From Bryobacterales bacterium (GTDB lineage: Bacteria > Acidobacteriota > Terriglobia > Bryobacterales > Bryobacteraceae): a DNA stretch of 38,400 nt. This document shows, piece by piece, positions 1 through 9,139 of the stretch. The notes beneath the pieces are model-generated. The model was not told where the DNA came from. It searched no databases and saw only the letters and a program-made list of their open reading frames with translations. Where the stretch lies: the NCBI GenBank assembly GCA_016789745.1, contig JAEUQF010000445.1, positions 1-38,400 of the forward strand, given 5' to 3'. Every line of letters starts with the position of its first letter. Position 1 is the stretch's first letter. The position numbers and the translations under genes are program-made.

Positions 1-1836
1 AAACCACAGCTCCAGCATCAGCAGCATCCACAGCCAATGCGAGTTGTTGCGCCGCCCGCTGTCGTGTTCTTCGAGCAGCGTGTTGACGAAGCCTTCCGAC
101 ACCATGCCGCGGCGGAGGAATTCCTTGCTCCGCAGGGTATCCCACAGCAGCGGCCGCAGCGCGCCGCGGAACCACATGGGCAGCGGGACGGCAAAACCTT
201 TCTTGGGGCGATTCCAGAGGCCGGAGGGCAGGCGATCGCCGACGGCCCGCAGCAGCACATCCTTCCCTCGCCCGCCGCGCATTTTCGATTCATGGGGGAT
301 GCGCGCGGCCAGTTCGGCCAGCTCATGATCAAGCATGGGGCAGCGCACCTCAAGCGACGCCGCCATCGACATCCGGTCTACCTTCACCAGCATGTCGCCG
401 GTGAGCTTGGCGGTGGCTTCGAAATAGAGCGCCTGGGTGAGGACATCGGCACCGTTGGGGGCCAGGCAATGCGCGAAGGTGCGTTCGAGGAAGGCCTGGT
501 CGGCGGGCAGCATCCACTCGCTCTGCAGCAGCCGGCGGCGCAGGTAGTACGGCGCGTAGTTCAGTTCGAAGTAGCGCAGCAGCGGCGTCGGGCGGCTCAT
601 CATGCGGAGGTAGTTCTTGCCGTAGGCCGAATAAGGGAGCTGGTCGGCCAGCCAGCCGATGGCACGGCGTGCCGGCTGCGGAATAGCATCGAAGCGGCGG
701 GCGTTGTTCACCCAGAAAAAACTTTCATAGCCGGCAAACAGCTCGTCCCCGCCATCGCCGGTGAGGGCCACTTTGACGTGCTGGACGGCGAATTCCGAGA
801 CCAGGAAGGTGGGGATGGAGGAGGAATCGCCGAAGGGTTCATCGAAGTGGCTGACCAGGCGCTGGGCGAGGGCAACGCTGTCGGGCTTGACGATCATTTC
901 ATGGTGCGCGGTCTTGTATTGATCGGCCACCATGCGGGCGTAGGGCAGTTCGTTGTAGTCGGCCTCTTCAAAGCCGATGGAGAAGGTGCGGACGGGCTCC
1001 TTGCTTTGCCGGGCCATGGAGGCCACCACGGAGCTGGAGTCGATGCCGCCGCTTAAAAAAGCTCCCAGGGGGACGTCGGCAATCATGCGCACGCGCACCG
1101 ATTCGTCGAACTTGTCGCGCAACTGACGGAGGGTTTCGGCCTCGTCCGGGCCGCCGGATTCGGCCGGTACGGGGAGCGTCCAATACTGACCCTGTTCGAC
1201 ACGGCCATCGGCATCAAAGCGCAACCAGCCGCCGGGGGGCAGCTTGCGGATCTCCTTGTAGGGGCTCCAGGGATCGGGGATATAGGAGAACTGGAAGTAG
1301 AGTTTGAGGGCGTCGGGGTCAAGCGTGACGGGCACGCCGGCTTCGAGCAGGCACTTCAGTTCGCTGGCGAAATACAGCCCGGTTTTATTGACGGCGTAAT
1401 AGAGGGGCTTTTTGCCGAAGCGGTCGCGTACCAGCAGGATGCTGTTGCGGCGGCTGTCCCAGATGGCGCAGGCATACATGCCGCGCAGGCGGTGCAGGCC
1501 CGCGGCGCCTTCCTGTTCGTAAAGATGGACCAGCGTTTCGGTATCGGACTGCGTGCGGAAGCGATGGCCGTGGCTTTCTAAATAGGAACGCAGCGCCTGG
1601 TAGTTATAAATTTCGCCATTGAAAACCACCCACACGCTATCATCTTCGTTGGCGATGGGCTGATGCCCGCCTCCCAGATCGATGATACTGAGCCGCCGCA
1701 TACCGATACCGCAACCCCGCTCCACGCGAACTCCCTCGTCGTCGGGGCCGCGGTGCACAATGCGCCGGCACATCGCCTGCACAACGGATTCTTCTGCAGG
1801 TTTTCCTGGGGTGTAATAGCCGGCGATTCCACACAT
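1..1836 (-). CDS. asnB: Asparagine synthase (glutamine-hydrolysing)-like amidotransferase, 3' end beyond window
   Basis: The reading frame is open from ATG at 1836 to the window edge, giving 612 residues without a stop; the family is usually about 630. It starts MCGIAGYY, so Cys2 is the class II glutaminase nucleophile. MRRLSIIDL and FNGEIYNY follow in the glutaminase domain. The C-terminal synthetase domain has the ATP-pyrophosphatase loop SGGIDSSS and then TGDGGDELFAGY. The start is well supported: GGAGG lies 11 bases upstream (1852-1848, minus strand). The family transfers glutamine-derived ammonia to aspartate or, in glycan clusters, possibly to sugar carboxylates. A second, full-length homologue lies at 10347-12299. 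Its start codon shares a CATG with the divergent heparinase-like gene. Amidation of a glycan rather than asparagine supply is inference from context. Confidence 0.93.
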   Translation of the reverse strand, partial: MCGIAGYYTPGKPAEESVVQAMCRRIVHRGPDDEGVRVERGCGIGMRRLSIIDLGGGHQPIANEDDSVWVVFNGEIYNYQALRSYLESHGHRFRTQSDTETLVHLYEQEGAAGLHRLRGMYACAIWDSRRNSILLVRDRFGKKPLYYAVNKTGLYFASELKCLLEAGVPVTLDPDALKLYFQFSYIPDPWSPYKEIRKLPPGGWLRFDADGRVEQGQYWTLPVPAESGGPDEAETLRQLRDKFDESVRVRMIADVPLGAFLSGGIDSSSVVASMARQSKEPVRTFSIGFEEADYNELPYARMVADQYKTAHHEMIVKPDSVALAQRLVSHFDEPFGDSSSIPTFLVSEFAVQHVKVALTGDGGDELFAGYESFFWVNNARRFDAIPQPARRAIGWLADQLPYSAYGKNYLRMMSRPTPLLRYFELNYAPYYLRRRLLQSEWMLPADQAFLERTFAHCLAPNGADVLTQALYFEATAKLTGDMLVKVDRMSMAASLEVRCPMLDHELAELAARIPHESKMRGGRGKDVLLRAVGDRLPSGLWNRPKKGFAVPLPMWFRGALRPLLWDTLRSKEFLRRGMVSEGFVNTLLEEHDSGRRNNSHWLWMLLMLELWF

Positions 1837-3688
1837 GTCAGCGTTTGCCTCCATTATCCCAGAGCGGTTCCGGCGCCCGTTGGCGAGAATGCTCGAGAAT
1901 CCGGCGGAATTGCGCAGCCGGCTGGAGCAGGAGGTCTATAACTACGCGCTGCTGCGTCTGCCACCGAAGCTGCCGCGGGACTTTGCGGCCGCCTGGCCGC
2001 TGCGCGCGCTTCCCCGCCCCGATGCCATTTCGCAAAGGCTGCGCGGCACGACCTTTGCACGCGAGATTCGCGATCTGGCGGCGCGCGTTCGCAGCGGCGA
2101 TATCCCGCTGCTGGGCACGTCGCTGCAAGTTGGGCCGGAGATCCACTGGCGGCGCGATCCGCTGTCGGGGATCGAAACCGGCACTGGCTATTTCCGCGGG
2201 ATTCCCTATCTGGACGCGGACCGGGCCGGAGATCATAAGGTCATCTGGGAGCTGAACCGGCATCAGCATCTGGTGGTTCTGGCGCAGGACTGGCTGCTGC
2301 ACCAGGATCAGGCTTCGTTAGCGGAACTGCTGCTGCAGCTGGAATCGTGGATGGAGCAGAACCCGTTCCAACGAGGCATCAATTGGGCCAGCGCGCTGGA
2401 GGTGGCCTTCCGCGCGCTGTCGTGGATCTGGATTTTCCAATGTGCCGGCGAGGCGCTCCCTGAACCCTTCCGGCGCCGCTGGCTGCAGATGCTCTACTGG
2501 CACGGCTGCCACCTGGAACGGAATCTGTCGTTCTATTTTTCGCCGAACACGCATCTGTTGGGAGAGGCCGTGGCGCTGCATGCGCTGGGGGTGTTGTTCG
2601 CCTTTCCGCGGTCGGCCGAATGGGCTCGGGTGGGGGGCCGGGTGGTGGCGGCGGAGATCCGCAACCAGGTGCATGCCGACGGCAGCCACTTCGAGCATTC
2701 CAGCTACTATCACGTCTACGCGCTGGACATGTTCGTCTTCCATGGTCTGCTGAGCCAGCCCGATGCCGAATACCGCCAGGTGGTGGCAAAGATGGCCGAT
2801 TATCTGGAGGCGCTGCTTGGTCCGGCGCGACGCCTGTCGTTCTTTGGCGATGACGATGGCGGGCGCTTCTTTCATCCTTACGGGCGGCATGACGAATACG
2901 GGCGTGCCAGCCTGGCGACGGCGCATTCCTGGCTGCAGGGAAAGTGGCCGGCGGCGGCAAGCGACGCGGATATCCTGCCGCAGGGGGCCTGGTGGCTGGA
3001 AACAACGAACGAAATCAAAAAGGAGCCGGCCTTGGCGGCGGCACCGGAGTCGCGGCTGTTTGCCGATATCGGCATGGCGGTGCTGGCAAGCCCAGGCGTG
3101 CATGTACTGTTCGACGGCGGCCCGTTCGGCACCGGCCGCGGCGGACACAGCCACTCCGATACGCTCAGCTTCACGGTGTGGAAGAACGGCGAGCCGCTGC
3201 TAGTGGATCCAGGCACTTACCGTTATGTGGGTGATACGGCGGCGCGGGAGGCTTTTCGCGGATCGGCCGCGCATAACACGGTGCGTGTGGATGAGTTGGA
3301 TCAGGCTATCCCAGCAGGGCCCTTCGGCTGGCGGGAGCATCCGGAAGTGCAGCTGCTGGAATGGTCGCCCAGCGCAACCTCTGACCGCGTCGTAGCCGAA
3401 TGCCGGTATCGCGGCTTCCGCCACCGGCGCCGGCTGATTCTGCTCAAGCGGGAAGCGCTGCTGCTGGTGTTTGATGAAATCGATGGGCCGCCAGGCGAGC
3501 ACCTGGTGGAGCAGTTCTGGCATCCGGCCAACAGCCAGGCCCTGGAACGGCTGCGGCTGCCGGCTTCGGAAAAACAAGAGGGCTGGATTTCTCCAGCCCT
3601 CCATTATCGGATTCCCGCCACGGTGGTGCGGGTGTCGAAACGCGGCTCTCTGCCCTGCCGGCTTTCGGCCGCGATCCGTTTGGATTAG
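1835..3688 (+). CDS. Heparinase II/III family protein (polysaccharide lyase-like)
   Basis: This is a 617-residue protein with the two-part heparinase II/III architecture. An alpha/alpha toroid spans roughly residues 130-350, with NTHLLGE near 238-244 and DGSHFEHSSYYH near 282-293. A beta-sandwich domain follows from about 410, with GRGGHSHSDTLSF and LLVDPGTYRY. The Asn, Tyr and His of these motifs are where heparinase III-type lyases keep catalytic residues. Such proteins often sit in exopolysaccharide clusters, where they may trim or modify the polymer. No clear signal peptide is seen. The start is uncertain: ATG 1835 overlaps the start codon of the divergent asnB and has no good ribosome binding site; ATG 1889 (MLENPAEL) is an alternative with GGCGAG close upstream. 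The stop overlaps the convergent beta-helix gene by 4 bases. Confidence 0.88.
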   Translation: MSAFASIIPERFRRPLARMLENPAELRSRLEQEVYNYALLRLPPKLPRDFAAAWPLRALPRPDAISQRLRGTTFAREIRDLAARVRSGDIPLLGTSLQVGPEIHWRRDPLSGIETGTGYFRGIPYLDADRAGDHKVIWELNRHQHLVVLAQDWLLHQDQASLAELLLQLESWMEQNPFQRGINWASALEVAFRALSWIWIFQCAGEALPEPFRRRWLQMLYWHGCHLERNLSFYFSPNTHLLGEAVALHALGVLFAFPRSAEWARVGGRVVAAEIRNQVHADGSHFEHSSYYHVYALDMFVFHGLLSQPDAEYRQVVAKMADYLEALLGPARRLSFFGDDDGGRFFHPYGRHDEYGRASLATAHSWLQGKWPAAASDADILPQGAWWLETTNEIKKEPALAAAPESRLFADIGMAVLASPGVHVLFDGGPFGTGRGGHSHSDTLSFTVWKNGEPLLVDPGTYRYVGDTAAREAFRGSAAHNTVRVDELDQAIPAGPFGWREHPEVQLLEWSPSATSDRVVAECRYRGFRHRRRLILLKREALLLVFDEIDGPPGEHLVEQFWHPANSQALERLRLPASEKQEGWISPALHYRIPATVVRVSKRGSLPCRLSAAIRLD

Positions 3689-5841
3689 TAGACCCGCAAC
3701 TGCTCCTCGCGCCAGCGGCCACCGGCGCAGGTGACCTTGGCCGTATAGGAGCCGGGCTGCAGCGTTCCCGGCGTAATGGACCGTTCGCGGTTGCCGCCGC
3801 TATCGTTCCACGAGTACGCCGGCGGACCGGAGATGCCGGTAATGGTTCCCGAGCACGCCTGGTCATCATACGCCGTGTAGCGAACCTCGTTCTTATCCGC
3901 GCGGCGAATCTGGAACTCCAGGAACTTGTAGTCCGGCGTGCCGGTTTCTGCTCCGCCCGAAGCATACATCACCTGCTGTGCATCCGCGCCCAGCGGACCG
4001 CCGGTGCTCGAGGCCGTCGCCCAGGGAGAAGCGCCCGTACAGGAAGCATGGGGAACCCCCGGACCCGTGCAGAGCCGGTAGTCGCCCGTTTCGGTGTTGT
4101 TGTAGTTCACGAACTTCACATCGGCAAACGTGGCCACCCGTGACTTGTTGGGCGGGCAGGCGGAATTGCCATATACCGTATTAAACGCCGCTTGCCCGCG
4201 GCCATTGGTGTCGATCAAGCCGAAGTAGTTCCAATACACAGCGCCCAACATTACCGTCCGGAACGCGGCGCAGCTCTCGTTGATGTTGTCCAGGGGCGAT
4301 TGACCGATAACCCCCCAACTCAGGATGTTGTCCTGCAGGTAGACGTTGGTCGCCACCGGAGGACCCTCGGCCAATCGTATGCCGCCACCGCCGAAGGTGC
4401 GGTCATACAGGAAGGTATTGCGAGCAATCCGCAGATTCTGGTCAAAGCCGGAAACCTGCGCCTGCCAACCTCCTCCGCTCGTGTAGATCCCACCCTGTGT
4501 TGGGCTAACCCGCGCACCACCAAACGCCACAATGAGGTTGTTCTCAACGGTAACGTTGTTGTTCCGCTTATAGCTTTTGGTATCGCCTAACCAGGCTACG
4601 GTAGGCCCCTGCCCGGTGCGAACCGCCCGGTTAAACCGGATACTGATGTTCTCCGGCCGGGCGAAGTAAGCACCATCCTGCGCGTCCACATTGTTGACCA
4701 GAAATGCGAAGCCGAACTGCGACTGGTCCCCAACGGAGGGAATATCGTGAATGTAGTTGCCTTCCGCCACTGCCAACCGGCAGTTCTTGCATTCCCATGC
4801 ATTCTTGGTCCAGCCGCGATTGATGCGATTTTCTGTAGTCGGCTGCCAACTGCCGCCTACGCACTTCCATTTGTTCAACGGCGCCGCCTTCTGCTCGAAG
4901 AAAGAGCCGGTGATACAGGGCTCGGCGGCATTGAGGCTGTCGGTGGTGTCCCAATCCAGCCAGTGCCACGCATAGGGGTTGCGCGAATACTCGTTGCCCC
5001 ACCACCAGGATCCGGTTAGCACCAGACCCGGAATCCACGTCCATTCGCCGCCCATCAGCGATCCGATGGCCCCGTCGATGTAGTTGTTATACACGTACAG
5101 CGGACCAGGGCCGTTCGATGTGCCCAGACCCTTGGACTCACCTTGGCCGTGATCCACGCTGTCCATGTTGTTATCGCTCAGCCGCGAATTCTTGATCGTG
5201 AGATTCCGGCCGTCTGCCCGTACCCCCATCTGGTTGGCGTGCGTGCTGTTTGCCGTTATCCACGTCTCGGTTTCATTGCCGTGTGTCCAGCAGCGATCCA
5301 CCGTGATGGTGTGCGGGGCCTGCCAGTGCGCCCGCGCCTTGGTGGACCCGTCCGTATTCAGACCGATGTTGATAGCACCGCCGGCATTGCGCCCTTCGGC
5401 GGCATAGTGCAGTTCCAGTCCCTGCAGCATATAATGCGAAGCCACATTCGTCCCCAATACGCCCGTTACCTCCGGTGGAACGATCACCACACCCGGAGAT
5501 TGGGCGCAGGAAGTGACGATTTTGGCCAGTTTTGGCGCATCCGCCTGCGTCACGCGCACCCCATCCGGCAGTTCGCTCAAACGGCTGGACCGGATCACGA
5601 TGAGCTTGGTCGCCGCGGTCTGCGCGTTTAAGACCAGATTACAGGCAGGCCCGGTAATCACCGCGCCCGCTTCCACTTCCACCACGCAGGGATCGGTAGC
5701 GTTTAGCGTGCGGCAGTAATCCACCGCGCCCTGCAATCCGGCTAAAGTCGCCGGGTAGTCTCCACCGGAACTCCTCACCGTACGCACGGTCACCGCCGCC
5801 GGTAGTTGGAAGGCCAGTGCAAAAAGAAGCACAAAGATCAT
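3685..5841 (-). CDS. Secreted right-handed parallel beta-helix protein
   Basis: The 718-residue product starts with a signal peptide (hydrophobic residues 2-13, then LPAA) and is probably exported. The body is rich in Asn, Gly and short beta-strand repeats typical of pectate-lyase-like beta-helices, for example LTIKNSRLSDNNMDS, VENNLIVAFGG and NLRIARNTF. The last 90 residues look like a separate Ig/PKD-like beta-sandwich ending in the motif REEQLRVY. A beta-helix of this type may bind or cleave polysaccharide, but no catalytic set can be named. The start is supported by GAGGG just upstream. It lies 40 bases downstream of the next secreted-protein gene on the same strand, so the two are probably one operon. 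It converges on the heparinase-like gene. Confidence 0.82.
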   Translation of the reverse strand: MIFVLLFALAFQLPAAVTVRTVRSSGGDYPATLAGLQGAVDYCRTLNATDPCVVEVEAGAVITGPACNLVLNAQTAATKLIVIRSSRLSELPDGVRVTQADAPKLAKIVTSCAQSPGVVIVPPEVTGVLGTNVASHYMLQGLELHYAAEGRNAGGAINIGLNTDGSTKARAHWQAPHTITVDRCWTHGNETETWITANSTHANQMGVRADGRNLTIKNSRLSDNNMDSVDHGQGESKGLGTSNGPGPLYVYNNYIDGAIGSLMGGEWTWIPGLVLTGSWWWGNEYSRNPYAWHWLDWDTTDSLNAAEPCITGSFFEQKAAPLNKWKCVGGSWQPTTENRINRGWTKNAWECKNCRLAVAEGNYIHDIPSVGDQSQFGFAFLVNNVDAQDGAYFARPENISIRFNRAVRTGQGPTVAWLGDTKSYKRNNNVTVENNLIVAFGGARVSPTQGGIYTSGGGWQAQVSGFDQNLRIARNTFLYDRTFGGGGIRLAEGPPVATNVYLQDNILSWGVIGQSPLDNINESCAAFRTVMLGAVYWNYFGLIDTNGRGQAAFNTVYGNSACPPNKSRVATFADVKFVNYNNTETGDYRLCTGPGVPHASCTGASPWATASSTGGPLGADAQQVMYASGGAETGTPDYKFLEFQIRRADKNEVRYTAYDDQACSGTITGISGPPAYSWNDSGGNRERSITPGTLQPGSYTAKVTCAGGRWREEQLRVY

Positions 5842-5881
5842 GACACCCTCACGATTCTTATCATTGTCGCATTCCGTACCC

Positions 5882-7306
5882 TTAGTTGGACCGCTGCACC
5901 AGCGTGGCCCCTTGCATATGGTAGTCGCCGGAGGAATTCCCGCTCACCGCCACATCGCGCATCAACCGCAGAATCAGTCCATGGCCGCTACAACCGGCCG
6001 GCACCGTGAGCCCCGTCAACGTCTGCGTTGTTGTCGTGGTCGCCGCCGAAGTCCACTGCAGCGTCTGCGAATCGCTGAACGCGTAGCTGAGATCGGAGGC
6101 CGTGCCGGTCGTCGCGCAGGCTTTGTCGACCGTGATCTTGAACGTGCCGCTGCCGGCCGTGTCGAACCCATGCAGGCTCAGATCAATGTTCCCGGTCCGG
6201 TTCTGCGCCAGCGGCATCGCCAGCAGCAGAGCATCGGCCGCGCTGCCGCGGAAGATCCGGCTCATCGTCTTCACCGGCCCGCTCGCTGATGCCGAACAGG
6301 AACTCGCCGCTCCCGACAATCCATTCTTCGGCTCCCACCAGCGCCCCGTGTCCGGCTTCGCCGCATCATCGGCGTTGGCGCATGACCCGGTGGGAATCCA
6401 CTCGGTGTGCACCGCGATCGCCGGCGCACCCAGCACGGTCCAGACGTTGCTGCCCGTACAACCGTACAGATTCTGCCCGGCCGTGGCATTCGTCTTGAAA
6501 AACTGCTCGCCTACCGTACAGGTTCCCGGCAGCGCGGTACCCGTCCGCACCGGACGCGTCAGAGTCGCTGCCGCTGCATCAAACTGCGACAGCGGCGTAT
6601 AGGGATCCGTTTTCGTCTGGACCACCGCGCTATCCACCTGGTGTACACAGGTGCCGCCCGCACAGGCGACATTCATCCCCGTCCCATTGGTGTGCCGCAC
6701 CCGCATGCTGAAATCCCGCAAATCCGTCACCGCCGACCACTGCCCGCTGGCAATCGTCCCGGTGGCAATCGCATACATCCCCTCCGGAATGCTCGGCATG
6801 GTTACCTGCAGCGGCACGCAGTTGGTGCACGCCAGGGTCAGCCCTGCCGACGTACTGTGTTCCACGACTATCGTTTGCGAGTCCGTGCAGTAAACCGCAA
6901 AACTGCCGTTCCCACTGCCGCCGGTAATGGTTGCCGTCACCGCCGGCTTTTGTGTCCCCCAACACCGGCCTGGCGCCACCCCCAGTACCGTGGCCGTGAT
7001 ACTGGCCTTCAGATCCAAAATCGTGTGGAATTCCACCTCTACCCCGCCGGAACCTATCACCGCCCAACTCCCGGCCACACACGCATACAAGCCCTGCCCG
7101 GCCGGCGCGTCCGTCTTGAAATACATCTCCCCGGTTGCGCAGCTTCCCGGCAGCGACGTGCCCGTGCGCATCGGCTTCGTCGACGGAAAGCCGGTAAAGT
7201 CCATTCCTTTGGACTGCGTGGAGAGATGAACCTGGCTCTGGCACCAAGCCGAAGCCGTTAGTAATAGCATCAGTGAAGCGAATCGTCGTGTTTGCATTCT
7301 GTGCAC
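5882..7306 (-). CDS. Secreted hypothetical protein with two GTxLPGxC...FKT modules
   Basis: No known family is recognised. The 474-residue product has a signal peptide (about residues 8-22, cleavage near AWC-QSQ). A module occurs twice, near residues 45-84 and 252-293. Both copies read P-(M/V)-RTGT-x-LPG-x-C-x-x-GE-x-(Y/F)FKT, then AGQ-x-LY-x-C, and end with a Trp-containing strand. The rest is Thr/Ser/Gly-rich beta-type sequence with paired cysteines, which fits an exported adhesive or structural protein. GTG 7306 gives MHRMQTRR; ATG 7297 (MQTRR) is an equally possible start. It is probably the first gene of a two-gene operon with the beta-helix protein, with its promoter in the 310-base gap before the O-antigen ligase-like gene. 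Confidence 0.7.
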   Translation of the reverse strand: MHRMQTRRFASLMLLLTASAWCQSQVHLSTQSKGMDFTGFPSTKPMRTGTSLPGSCATGEMYFKTDAPAGQGLYACVAGSWAVIGSGGVEVEFHTILDLKASITATVLGVAPGRCWGTQKPAVTATITGGSGNGSFAVYCTDSQTIVVEHSTSAGLTLACTNCVPLQVTMPSIPEGMYAIATGTIASGQWSAVTDLRDFSMRVRHTNGTGMNVACAGGTCVHQVDSAVVQTKTDPYTPLSQFDAAAATLTRPVRTGTALPGTCTVGEQFFKTNATAGQNLYGCTGSNVWTVLGAPAIAVHTEWIPTGSCANADDAAKPDTGRWWEPKNGLSGAASSCSASASGPVKTMSRIFRGSAADALLLAMPLAQNRTGNIDLSLHGFDTAGSGTFKITVDKACATTGTASDLSYAFSDSQTLQWTSAATTTTTQTLTGLTVPAGCSGHGLILRLMRDVAVSGNSSGDYHMQGATLVQRSN

Positions 7307-7570
7307 CCGCCACCATGCTAGGACTCACCCCCCGCCCGTCCACCCTTTCGGGAAGCCGGAACTAAGCCGGGAATAACCAGCATCTCTCTACCGATCAATC
7401 ATTTATCTAACCCCACAACTTTTCTTCCAACTCTTGTGAACGGCTTTTTCGCTCCCCCACAAACCGACCCCCGCCCGGGTCCCTGGAACCACCCGCCCAG
7501 TCCGCCGCGCCACTCTCCTTATCCCCCTGCTGGTACAGAGGTTATCTCGTTTCCGCAGCCCCACCGTGCT

Positions 7571-7586
7571 ACTCTGGCCATAGAGT
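7571..7586. promoter_or_regulatory. Small inverted repeat in the divergent intergenic gap
   Basis: The 310-base gap 7307-7616 separates two divergent genes and must hold both promoters. I see no convincing -35/-10 pair. The only symmetric element is ACTCT-N6-AGAGT, ending 30 bases before the start at 7617, followed by the palindromic run GATCGCGATCGCGA. It could be an operator. The rest of the gap is C/T-rich with no gene. Confidence 0.25.
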
Positions 7587-7616
7587 GATCGCGATCGCGA
7601 GGAATTTTTCCGCCTC

Positions 7617-9104
7617 ATGAGCCGGTTTAAACCCCCTTCTTCCCCATTGGCTCAATCGCCCATGGCTCAGTCCTCTGTGATGGAGGTCTCCGGCCGGGTT
7701 GTTGCCCGTAAGTCACCCCCATTCCGCACTTCCGCCACCACACCACCCCCGCCGACCACCACCGCGCCGCCCACCGACACTCCTGCGCCCAAGCCCACGC
7801 GCCCACACGATTCGGCCTGGTACGCCGACGTCAACAATCCCTTCCGCGAGTTCGGTTTCCTGTTCGCGCTCGCCTTCCTGTTCACCCGTTTCAGCATGGT
7901 GAACCAACTCATCGAGTTCAAGGTCGGCGTGAGCACGTACATGACTTACCTGTTCGGTGTCCCCGCACTGCTGGTGATGCTGTCCACCGGCGGCATCCAG
8001 CGCGCGCTCCGCACCAAGGCTTCCATCATCTTCCTCGGCTTCATGCTATGGATGGTGTTCGTCACCCCGTTCAGCCTCTGGAAGGGCGGCTCCTTCAAGC
8101 TGCTCAAGGATACCTACCTCGTCGAGTTCCCGCTGTTGTTCCTGATTGCCGGCCTCGCCGTCACCCGTATCAACATCCAACGCATGTTCCGCGCCATCGC
8201 CTACAGCGTCAGCATCATGGTCGTGGCTTCGTTTCTGTTCAGCGCCAGTTGGGGCGATCGCCTGGCCTTGGCCTATGGTACGGTGGCTAATCCCAACGAC
8301 CTTGCGACGCACATCCTCACCACGCTCCCCTTTGTCGGCTGGGCCTATGCTTCGGAACGTTCGCAGTTCTCCTTCATGAAGGCAGTCTGGATCGCCACCG
8401 CGCTCGGCGCCATTATGGTTGTGATCAAAACCGGCTCCCGCGGGGGCCTGCTGGCCTTCGGCGTCATGATGTTGATCGCCCTGTTTAAAATGTCCGCCGT
8501 GCAACGCGTTCTCGTCGTCTGCTCCACCATCCTCGTGGTTATGGTGACGTTTGCTCTCGCCCCCGGCGTCCTGGTCCAGCGCTACCTCACCATCTTCAGC
8601 AAGAACCCTTCAGTGGAGTACCTCGACGATGGACAGCTCGTAGAAGCCAGAGGTTCTTCCGAAGCTCGTAAGAATCTCCTCCGAGCCAGCATCAAGATCA
8701 CGCTCGCCAACCCTATCTTCGGAGTCGGCCCCGGCCAGTTCTCCGTCGCCGAAGACAACGAACAGAAGCGGCTCGGCCGTAGCCGCGGCGCCTGGCAGGT
8801 GACCCATAACTCCTATACCGAAGTCTCCTCGGAAATGGGCTTTCCGGGCCTGCTGTTCTTCCTCGGTGCGATCCTGACTTGCATCTTCTCGCTGCAGAGA
8901 CTCAGTTCCGCCTGGCTGTCGGGCCCCGACGTCCGGCTGCTTGCCAACACGCTGCTGCTGTCTATCTCGGCCTGCATGGTGTGCCTGTTCTTTGCATCAC
9001 TCGCTTACCGCTTCTATGTCCCGACGCTGATCGGCCTGACCTCCGCCGTGATCTGCTGGGCCAAGTCTCCGGAAGCAGTTGGAAGGGGCGGCCGTACCGC
9101 CTGA
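7617..9104 (+). CDS. O-antigen ligase/polymerase-like membrane protein
   Basis: The product has 495 residues. Residues 1-65 are a low-complexity, cytosolic-looking Pro/Thr/Ser-rich tail. From about residue 78 it is a polytopic membrane protein with roughly ten hydrophobic segments. A long loop between them contains NPIFGVGPGQFSV and the HNSYTEVSSEMGFPGLL motif. The G-x-GxGxF...HNxxxE pattern in the large periplasmic loop is typical of the Wzy_C/O-antigen ligase (WaaL-like) family, which joins or polymerises undecaprenyl-linked glycans at the periplasmic face. GAGGAA lies about 11 bases before ATG 7617. It leads a plus-strand run with the GT2 gene (35-base gap) and asnB. Ligase and polymerase roles cannot be told apart by sequence. 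Confidence 0.85.
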   Translation: MSRFKPPSSPLAQSPMAQSSVMEVSGRVVARKSPPFRTSATTPPPPTTTAPPTDTPAPKPTRPHDSAWYADVNNPFREFGFLFALAFLFTRFSMVNQLIEFKVGVSTYMTYLFGVPALLVMLSTGGIQRALRTKASIIFLGFMLWMVFVTPFSLWKGGSFKLLKDTYLVEFPLLFLIAGLAVTRINIQRMFRAIAYSVSIMVVASFLFSASWGDRLALAYGTVANPNDLATHILTTLPFVGWAYASERSQFSFMKAVWIATALGAIMVVIKTGSRGGLLAFGVMMLIALFKMSAVQRVLVVCSTILVVMVTFALAPGVLVQRYLTIFSKNPSVEYLDDGQLVEARGSSEARKNLLRASIKITLANPIFGVGPGQFSVAEDNEQKRLGRSRGAWQVTHNSYTEVSSEMGFPGLLFFLGAILTCIFSLQRLSSAWLSGPDVRLLANTLLLSISACMVCLFFASLAYRFYVPTLIGLTSAVICWAKSPEAVGRGGRTA

Positions 9105-9139
9105 GAATCGCCGCCCCGGCGGCAGAATGCCCTTACCCG

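Noticed and set aside
37..1056. A 339-codon plus-strand frame opposite the partial asparagine synthase gene
   Set aside because: It is the antisense shadow of a clear AsnB frame in GC-rich DNA, with low-complexity His/Gly/Ala-rich translation and no family features.
8879..9139. Upstream extension of the GT2 frame
   Set aside because: It overlaps the membrane part of the O-antigen ligase-like gene and translates to non-conserved sequence; the membrane helix typical of the family begins at 9140.
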